NCBI GenBank assembly: GCA_021790055.1
Contig: JAJYIL010000255.1
Location: forward strand, 1 to 5,309
Length of the DNA: 5,309 bases
Direction: 5' to 3'
Source of the DNA: Bacteroidota bacterium
GTDB lineage: Bacteria > Bacteroidota > Ignavibacteria > Ignavibacteriales > Ignavibacteriaceae
Shown here: positions 1 to 5,309 of the stretch, in pieces
How the letters are laid out: each line of letters begins with the position of its first letter
Numbering within the stretch: position 1 is the stretch's first letter
Translations under genes and position numbers: made by a program
Notes under the pieces: model-generated
The model's input: the letters and a program-made list of their open reading frames with translations, nothing else
The model's database searches: none
What the model was told of the DNA's origin: nothing

Positions 1-1
1 G

Positions 2-2776
2 CGTGTAATATTATTTGCAGCTTTTGTTATTCCATTGACGTTACTTTTCCTCATAACAATCAGGGGCTTTTGTGCCACGGTTAAAAGTATAATCTTTGAC
101 TCGACTCTAAGATATTTTAAGGAGCCCAATCTAATCCCAAACCTGCCGTCAATGGTTATGAACCTGAATCTTTTAATCATGGGAACGGCAATCCTAATTC
201 TCCTTGTGGCTTATATCCTTCTGCTCTTCTCTTTCCTTCATAAAGAAGACCGTCGTAAGATGAACTTTACTTTAACGGCGTTGTTCATATTTTACCAGGC
301 GCTCGGATTTCTTTTTATTGAATACCAGAATGAACCGCTCATTACGCCGGTCATGATGTTCGTTTTTATCTTCTTAATTTTCTGGCTTGCCGTAATTATA
401 TACAGACATAAGCAGAAGAATGTTTACCATTTTGTATATATTACGCTGGCAGCTTCGGTAATTTCAATTACGCTTTTGAATTATTTTAATCTTAAGCTTG
501 AAGTTGCATCGCTTAAGACTACGGCATTTGAAATCAACAGACCAAATAACGATCTTCTTCATTTCCTGTTAAGCGAAACGCTTCAGAATCTCTCTCATGA
601 TGTGGTTGTAATTGCGGACTATTATGACCGGAATGCAAACTATTATGCCGAAGCTTTCATGTTGTGGGCAAACAGCTCGCTTCAAAGAGAATCTTTAAAT
701 TCATCTCTCAGTATCTGGGATAAAGACCGTAATTACTTAGGAGGATTTAATTCAGGCATTACTTCCGGTAAGAAAATGATTGAGGAATTTTCTAATTTCT
801 CGGACGCTAAGCCTGCAATTATTGAAACCGCAGATCCGGTTGATTCTACTAAAAATATATTTACGGGCATAGTTCAAATAACAGATAGAGGATTTACGCT
901 CGGTTACATTACTGCTTCAATCGGCTTTGATATCCGGGATATAGGCACTGCGGGAATTCCCGATTTCCTTGAGTCAAAGAAGAATATTATAAACCCTGTA
1001 ATAGACGTAAGACGGCTGAAAATTTTCGAGTTTGCCGATTCGGGAAATCAATCACTTGGAGAAAAGCTGACGCAAGTTTACGGAGACATCTACCCGTCTC
1101 GCGATCAAATAAAGCCAATTTTAAATGCTAAGTTTAACCAGGACAATGAAGCTTGGCTTACAATTCCCCTGGGCAACGAAAATTTCTACGCTTACTTGTT
1201 AAGGTATAATTCCGGCGGAACTCATAACATAATTGCAGTGCTTACACGCGAGAAAAGGCTGTCGTGGGACTTGTTCAACTTTTTCAAAATATTCTTGATA
1301 CATAGTATCTTCTTAATTCTTCTCGTCCTGGTTCTTTTTGCTTTCAAGATTAAAGATTTGAAGCTCAGCTTTCGTGCGCAGCTGCTTACGGCGTTCATTG
1401 TTATCTCGCTTATACCTGTTGTTGTGCTGGCAATTTATAATAGGCAAACGGTGCAGCAGCGTATGCAGACCGCAATACAAAATGAACTGGGAGAGCGTTT
1501 AAATTATGTTGAAAATATTATTAAGGAAGAATTAACTGAAAGTCCATCTCACGATTACATTGAAGCCTTTAATAATGCCGGACAAGACCTCGGCGTTTCA
1601 TTTGCAGTCTATGAGGGAAGTACCCAGATTTATAATTCAAAAGATCAATATTATAAAGCGGGACTTTTTACGGACAAACTGAATCCTGAAGTTTATTACC
1701 AGCTTAACTACCTAAGCTACAGGGAGTATTTTACTCAAGAAAAAATAGATAACTTCGCTTTCGATTCGTTCTACAAAAAAATTACTCTCGATGGAATGCC
1801 TTTGATAATTTCAGTGAACGATGCTTTTAATAAAGTTAGGCTGTCGTACTCGGTTACGGATATCGATGTTTTTCTATTTGGCATTTTTACCTTTGCTACA
1901 ATCATAATGATTTTATTAAGCGCCTTCCTTGCAAATAGGATTTCATCGCCGATTAGGCGCCTAACTAAGGCTACTGCTTCGGTTGCAAACGGCGACTTTA
2001 ATGTTGAGCTTAACGATAATGTTGTTAAAGGCGATATAAGGGAATTGTTCTCCAGCTTCAATTTGATGACCAGGGAGCTCCAAAAAAATCAGATTGAGCT
2101 TGCCGAGCTTGAACGTGAGAATGCGTGGAAAGAAATGGCAAAGCAGGTAGCGCACGAAATAAAGAATCCTTTAACCCCAATGAAGCTTGCCGTGCAGCAG
2201 CTAATTGTTTCTTACCGCGACAAAAGCAAAAGCTTTGACTCTATTTTTGAAAAGGTTTCTTCGACTATCTTAAGCCAGATTGAAAATTTAAGCTTGATTG
2301 CATCAGAGTTCTCCAGGTTTGCACGTATGCCGAATTTTAAAATAGAAAAGATCGACCTTCTGCCGGTTATCAAGGATTCGGTTAATCTTTTTGTTCATGA
2401 GAAATCAAAAATTGAGCTGACGGCGCAAGTCGGCAAAGCTTTTGTAGAAGCGGATAAGAGCCAGCTCAGGCGCATGCTGATAAATCTTATAAGGAATTCA
2501 ATCCAGGCAGGAGCCGATTCAATTAAATTGAAATTAGAGCAAGCGGACGGCAGCTATATTCTGACTGTTTCCGACAACGGTAGCGGAATTCCACGGGAAA
2601 TAAAAGAGAAAATTTTTGATTCTAATTTCACGACAAAGCCGAAAGGAATGGGACTGGGCTTAACGCTTGCAAAAAGATTCATCGATGGTATTAATGGAAG
2701 AATTAGCCTGGTAGACTCAAATGGTTCCGGCGCTTCTTTTAAGATTACAATTCCGCAGTGCAACGATAAAGAATAA
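2..2776 (+). CDS. NtrY-like membrane sensor histidine kinase with two extracytoplasmic regions (5' end outside window)
   Basis: Sensor kinase of a two-component system: it should sense a signal at the membrane, autophosphorylate on histidine and pass the phosphate to a response regulator not seen here. The frame is open from base 2, giving 924 visible residues numbered from there; the TTG at 35 is inside a membrane helix and is not a credible start. Hydrophobic segments lie near residues 1-20, 57-78, 89-106, 115-134, 141-160, 430-448, 460-479 and 623-644. Basic runs after the second, fourth and sixth agree with one topology, placing residues 161-425 and 480-622 outside the cytoplasm. Both regions have no assigned family; the first has a Cache/PAS-like feel (weak guess). 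Next come HAMP (about 645-697, P650), a short coiled coil, and the phospho-acceptor box AHEIKNPLTPMK with H718, typical of NtrY/NtrB kinases. The GHKL domain has an N box with N828 and N832, a G1 box DNGSG (858-862), FTTK, and a G2 box GMGLGL (882-887), so catalysis should be intact. The sensed ligand is unknown. R1 followed directly by a membrane helix would suit an N-terminus only a few codons upstream, but more upstream sequence is equally possible. Family call is firm; the NtrY subtype is probable. Confidence 0.95.
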   Translation, partial: RVILFAAFVIPLTLLFLITIRGFCATVKSIIFDSTLRYFKEPNLIPNLPSMVMNLNLLIMGTAILILLVAYILLLFSFLHKEDRRKMNFTLTALFIFYQALGFLFIEYQNEPLITPVMMFVFIFLIFWLAVIIYRHKQKNVYHFVYITLAASVISITLLNYFNLKLEVASLKTTAFEINRPNNDLLHFLLSETLQNLSHDVVVIADYYDRNANYYAEAFMLWANSSLQRESLNSSLSIWDKDRNYLGGFNSGITSGKKMIEEFSNFSDAKPAIIETADPVDSTKNIFTGIVQITDRGFTLGYITASIGFDIRDIGTAGIPDFLESKKNIINPVIDVRRLKIFEFADSGNQSLGEKLTQVYGDIYPSRDQIKPILNAKFNQDNEAWLTIPLGNENFYAYLLRYNSGGTHNIIAVLTREKRLSWDLFNFFKIFLIHSIFLILLVLVLFAFKIKDLKLSFRAQLLTAFIVISLIPVVVLAIYNRQTVQQRMQTAIQNELGERLNYVENIIKEELTESPSHDYIEAFNNAGQDLGVSFAVYEGSTQIYNSKDQYYKAGLFTDKLNPEVYYQLNYLSYREYFTQEKIDNFAFDSFYKKITLDGMPLIISVNDAFNKVRLSYSVTDIDVFLFGIFTFATIIMILLSAFLANRISSPIRRLTKATASVANGDFNVELNDNVVKGDIRELFSSFNLMTRELQKNQIELAELERENAWKEMAKQVAHEIKNPLTPMKLAVQQLIVSYRDKSKSFDSIFEKVSSTILSQIENLSLIASEFSRFARMPNFKIEKIDLLPVIKDSVNLFVHEKSKIELTAQVGKAFVEADKSQLRRMLINLIRNSIQAGADSIKLKLEQADGSYILTVSDNGSGIPREIKEKIFDSNFTTKPKGMGLGLTLAKRFIDGINGRISLVDSNGSGASFKITIPQCNDKE

Positions 2777-2782
2777 AAATTG
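2777..2782 (+). promoter_or_regulatory. Six-base gene junction, probable translational coupling
   Basis: Only the bases AAATTG separate the kinase stop TAA (2774-2776) from the helicase ATG (2783-2785). No Shine-Dalgarno-like AGGAGG lies upstream; the nearest purine-rich run, AAAGAA at 2768-2773, is weak. There is no room for a promoter or terminator, so one transcript covering both genes is expected and the helicase is probably reached by termination and re-initiation. The TTG at 2780-2782 directly before the ATG is in the same frame and is a possible alternative start that would add one residue; the ATG is preferred as the standard codon. Coupling is inferred from spacing, not shown. Confidence 0.6.
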
Positions 2783-5309
2783 ATGGCAAACCTAACTAAA
2801 CACCAGGTTAAAGCGCTGGATTTCAAAAGGCACATCTCCTTAACTGCAAATGCCGGCTCCGGTAAAACCTTTGTACTGGCAAACAGGTACATAAAAATTG
2901 TAACCGAAGAAGATGTATCGCTTCGCAGCGTTGCCGCTATAACTTTTACGGATAAAGCTGCAGGCGAGCTTTACGGTAAGATTGCAAAGTTGATTGATGA
3001 AAGGATTCTAGAGTCCCTCGATGAAAGCATAAAGAGAAAGCTGGAAAGCGTCCGCAGCCAGTTGGTATCTGCAAGCATATCTACAATTCATTCATTTTGT
3101 ATCGACATACTTCGCGAGTACCCGGTAGAGGCGGGGCTTGATGCTAACTTTTCCGCAGTTGACGAGAAAGCTTCTGCAGAGCTGATAGAGCTTTCGGTGG
3201 AAGAGATGATCAAGAGCACCATAAAAGATGAGAATTATTCCAGCGATCTGAAGTACTTGATAAGGCTTTTCGCTTCAAAGAGCTTGTTTGCCAAAGAAAT
3301 TATTTTTCTTATAAAAGAACGTAAGAACGTTTCGAATATTGCCGCGAGGATTTATACAAAGCCTGCTGAAGAAGTTGCCGCTTTCTTCCGGGATACCTTT
3401 AATCGGTTTTTTGAAAGAATTTTTTCAGAAAGGATACGTTTATTGGCTGCTTCTCTAAAGAGATTAAACGATGCAGTTCTATCTTCAAATAAGGGAAATG
3501 AAAAGGCGAGAGAAGTATTCGAAAGTATTGAGATGCTTTCTCGCTTAAGCATTAATGAAGCAATTAACCCTTTAACAAAGATAGAAGAACAAATTCTTTC
3601 AAAGGAAGGAAGTATCCGTAAGCAGGGGTATGCATCCAAAATAAAGGATGAATATGCGGAAGAAATTTCTATGATCGAAGCATTCTTTAAGGATTTTAGA
3701 TCAATTGAATTCCGACAGGACGAAAGTGAAATAGAGCTTGAGCTTGCGCGGTTCGGCAGGAAAATGATTTTTTTCTTCAATACTGCACTTGAGATTTATA
3801 CGAAGAAGAAATCCGAACACGGATACCTGGATTATGAAGATATTCTTCTTTACACGAAAAGGATATTAGAACAGGAAAAGGTAAGACACTCTATTTCTGA
3901 AAGGTACAAGTTTATAATGATAGACGAATACCAGGACACCAATGAAATCCAGTACAATATTTTCCTGCCTATTCTCGATGAGCTAAAGAAGGGGAATCTT
4001 TTTGTAGTCGGGGACGAAAAGCAGAGCATTTACATGTTCCGTGATGCGGAGCTTGAAGTATTTGACATGACAAAGAAAAATATCGAGTCTGTTTCGGGTA
4101 AAGAATCCCTGTTAACTCTTCCCGACAGCTTCAGAATGTCCCCGGCAATATGTTTATTTACAAATCTTCTTTTCAGAAATTTATTTAGTAACCCGGATAT
4201 TTTATATAACGAAGTTGCTCACTCTGATCTTGTTTGTGCAAGAAAGGATGATGTACCCGGTAAAATAGAAATTCTTCTCTCTGGAGAAAATGAAAATTCC
4301 GGAAATGATGAGGAAGCGGAAGTAGGTAGCAATGAAGCAGAAATGGTTGCAAGAAGAATCTTAAAATTAATATATGAAGAAAATCCCGGGCAGAAGCTCT
4401 CATGGAAGGACATTGCAATTCTATGCCGTAAGAGAAAATATTTTACCGAACTGGAAAATGCTTTTACTGCGCACGGTATTCCTTTTATTATACTGGGCGG
4501 GAAAGATTTTTACCGACGACAGGCTATCTATGATGTCTACAATTATTTTTCATTCCTGGCAGATGAAAAGAATGATGCTTCACTGGTAGGAATTTTACGT
4601 TCGCCTTTCTTTTCACTTTCAGATTCTGTTATATATGAAATTTCTTTGCAGCCCGGTTACAGCTTCTGGCAAAAGCTGCGAAGTTATCAATCAAGCTCAC
4701 CGGGAATTGAAAAGATAATTAGTACTTTAAACGAAAATATGAAGCTTGTAAAAAGTTCCGGGACGGTTTTTCTTATAAGAAAGATATTAAATGAATCACC
4801 CTTTCTTTCCGTTTTAGCATCGAGACCGGATGGGAAACAGGATCTTGCAAACATTGAAAAGCTTGTAAAGCTTACAATCAATTTATTTTCGCAAGGATTT
4901 AAGACTTTATACGACTATGTGGTTTTCTTAAGAGAATCGATTGAGCAGGCTGGAGATGAGGCTCAGGCAGCAATTGCAGAAGAATCAAACGCAGTTGTAA
5001 TAATGACGTTCCATCAAGCAAAGGGTCTGGAATTCCCCGCAGTCTTTCTTTACAAGAGCGAAGATACTCCGAATAAAAGCACGGTAAAGTCGAAGTCTGT
5101 TGTAATAAATAAAAGCTTTGGACTTCTTACAAAAGTTCCGGTAAAAAATAATTATTCTGCTGGCTATAAGCCGGCACCATTGATCGGGATAAATGATCTG
5201 ATAGCTCGGAAGAAGGAAGCGGCAGAAATTAAACGGCTTCTGTATGTCGGCATCACGCGTGCGAAAGATTATTTGTTTATTTCTGCTGCAAAGAAAAAAG
5301 ATAATAAAT
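2783..5309 (+). CDS. AddA/RecB-like UvrD-family DNA helicase (3' end outside window)
   Basis: SF1A 3'-to-5' DNA helicase of the type that, with an AddB- or RecC/RecD-like partner, unwinds and resects double-strand DNA ends for recombination in the cytoplasm. From the ATG, 842 residues are visible with no stop. Motifs in order: Q motif LTKHQ (Q8); Walker A ANAGSGKT (22-29, K28, T29); motif Ia AITFTDKAAGEL (52-63); motif Ib STIHSFC, then PVEAGLD; HGYLDYED before motif II; Walker B/motif II IDEYQDTN (380-387, D381, E382); motif III VGDEKQSIYMFRDA (409-422); motif IV SFRMSP (R451); EAEMVARR (518-525); domain 2A W541-KDIAILCR and HGIPF (564-568); motif V MTFHQAKGLEF (741-751); motif VI LLYVGITRAKD (819-829, R826). 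The STIHSFC and PVEAGLD motifs, the LDYED element, the 350-residue gap between Walker A and B, and motif VI only near residue 820 fit AddA/RecB (about 1,100-1,250 residues) rather than UvrD, Rep or PcrA (about 650-750). The C-terminal nuclease domain of that family would lie beyond the window, so nuclease activity cannot be judged. The start is set by the ATG six bases after the kinase stop and four codons before the Q motif block. No AddB-like gene precedes it. AddA versus RecB assignment is open. Confidence 0.95.
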   Translation, partial: MANLTKHQVKALDFKRHISLTANAGSGKTFVLANRYIKIVTEEDVSLRSVAAITFTDKAAGELYGKIAKLIDERILESLDESIKRKLESVRSQLVSASISTIHSFCIDILREYPVEAGLDANFSAVDEKASAELIELSVEEMIKSTIKDENYSSDLKYLIRLFASKSLFAKEIIFLIKERKNVSNIAARIYTKPAEEVAAFFRDTFNRFFERIFSERIRLLAASLKRLNDAVLSSNKGNEKAREVFESIEMLSRLSINEAINPLTKIEEQILSKEGSIRKQGYASKIKDEYAEEISMIEAFFKDFRSIEFRQDESEIELELARFGRKMIFFFNTALEIYTKKKSEHGYLDYEDILLYTKRILEQEKVRHSISERYKFIMIDEYQDTNEIQYNIFLPILDELKKGNLFVVGDEKQSIYMFRDAELEVFDMTKKNIESVSGKESLLTLPDSFRMSPAICLFTNLLFRNLFSNPDILYNEVAHSDLVCARKDDVPGKIEILLSGENENSGNDEEAEVGSNEAEMVARRILKLIYEENPGQKLSWKDIAILCRKRKYFTELENAFTAHGIPFIILGGKDFYRRQAIYDVYNYFSFLADEKNDASLVGILRSPFFSLSDSVIYEISLQPGYSFWQKLRSYQSSSPGIEKIISTLNENMKLVKSSGTVFLIRKILNESPFLSVLASRPDGKQDLANIEKLVKLTINLFSQGFKTLYDYVVFLRESIEQAGDEAQAAIAEESNAVVIMTFHQAKGLEFPAVFLYKSEDTPNKSTVKSKSVVINKSFGLLTKVPVKNNYSAGYKPAPLIGINDLIARKKEAAEIKRLLYVGITRAKDYLFISAAKKKDNK

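Noticed and set aside
35..37. TTG as the kinase start codon
   Set aside because: The frame stays open upstream to base 2, and the TTG falls inside a hydrophobic helix that begins before it. The real start is more likely outside the window.
931..962. Two neighbouring palindromes, TATCCGGGATA (931-941) and CGGGAATTCCCG (951-962)
   Set aside because: They are in the middle of the kinase coding region and encode ordinary sequence. A 12-base palindrome is expected about once by chance in a window of this size, so an operator or hairpin role is not supported.
1771..2155. Overlapping - strand open frames of 96 and 64 codons
   Set aside because: They lie opposite the last membrane helix, HAMP and phospho-acceptor region of the kinase, which are clearly coding on the + strand. 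No ribosome binding site or domain is seen.
2700..2860. Promoter or terminator between the two genes
   Set aside because: Only six bases are non-coding, and no GC-rich hairpin with a T-run or convincing -10/-35 pair is seen around the junction.
2554..2892. Open frame of 112 codons on the - strand spanning the gene junction
   Set aside because: It runs opposite the kinase G1/G2 boxes and the helicase Walker A region, both strongly conserved in the + direction. The reverse product has no recognisable features.
3352..3780. Open reading frame of 142 codons on the - strand
   Set aside because: It lies wholly inside the helicase gene opposite a region with normal coding character. The product is rich in Ser, Ile and Leu with no recognisable motif, as expected from the reverse strand of an AT-rich gene.
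4185..4589. Short open frames on both strands (71 codons on +; 77 and 64 codons on -)
   Set aside because: All lie inside the helicase frame around domain 2A, which is continuous. Their products are low-complexity and lack motifs.
2783..5309. Helicase as part of an anti-phage system such as Gabija (GajB-like)
   Set aside because: GajB is a much shorter UvrD-like helicase (about 500 residues) paired with an OLD-family nuclease. This protein has AddA/RecB-specific motifs, is over 840 residues long, and has no defence-type neighbour in view.

Overview
The window holds two large genes on the + strand, head to tail, each cut by a window edge. One reading frame is open from base 2 to base 5308 apart from a single TAA at 2774-2776, which separates them. 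No RNA gene, mobile element, CRISPR array, long repeat, promoter or terminator could be supported. There is no non-coding stretch longer than 6 bases.

Region 2-2776 encodes a membrane-bound sensor histidine kinase of the NtrY-like type. About eight membrane segments bracket two extracytoplasmic regions. They are followed by a HAMP linker, a phospho-acceptor helix pair with an intact HE-KNPLTP box, and an intact GHKL ATPase domain. Its extreme N-terminus lies upstream of the window, and no response regulator is visible.

Region 2783-5309 encodes most of a superfamily 1 (UvrD/Rep-like) DNA helicase of the AddA/RecB lineage. All helicase motifs, from the Q motif to motif VI, are present and in order. 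The window ends just after motif VI, so it cannot be seen whether the C-terminal PD-(D/E)XK nuclease domain of AddA/RecB is present. If complete, the protein would be expected to process double-strand DNA ends for recombination.

The genes are 6 bases apart and very probably co-transcribed and translationally coupled. No direct biochemical link between them is evident: one is a signalling protein at the membrane, the other a DNA repair motor in the cytoplasm. The pairing may only reflect compact operon packing.

Base composition is moderately AT-rich (about 40% GC by eye) and codon use looks alike in both genes. The absence of a clear Shine-Dalgarno sequence and the style of both proteins suggest a bacterium near the Ignavibacteria/Chlorobi/Bacteroidota group. 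This placement is an impression from protein style, not a demonstrated assignment. I see no convincing new system here. The points most worth a second look are the two-sensor kinase and the single-stop, same-frame junction.
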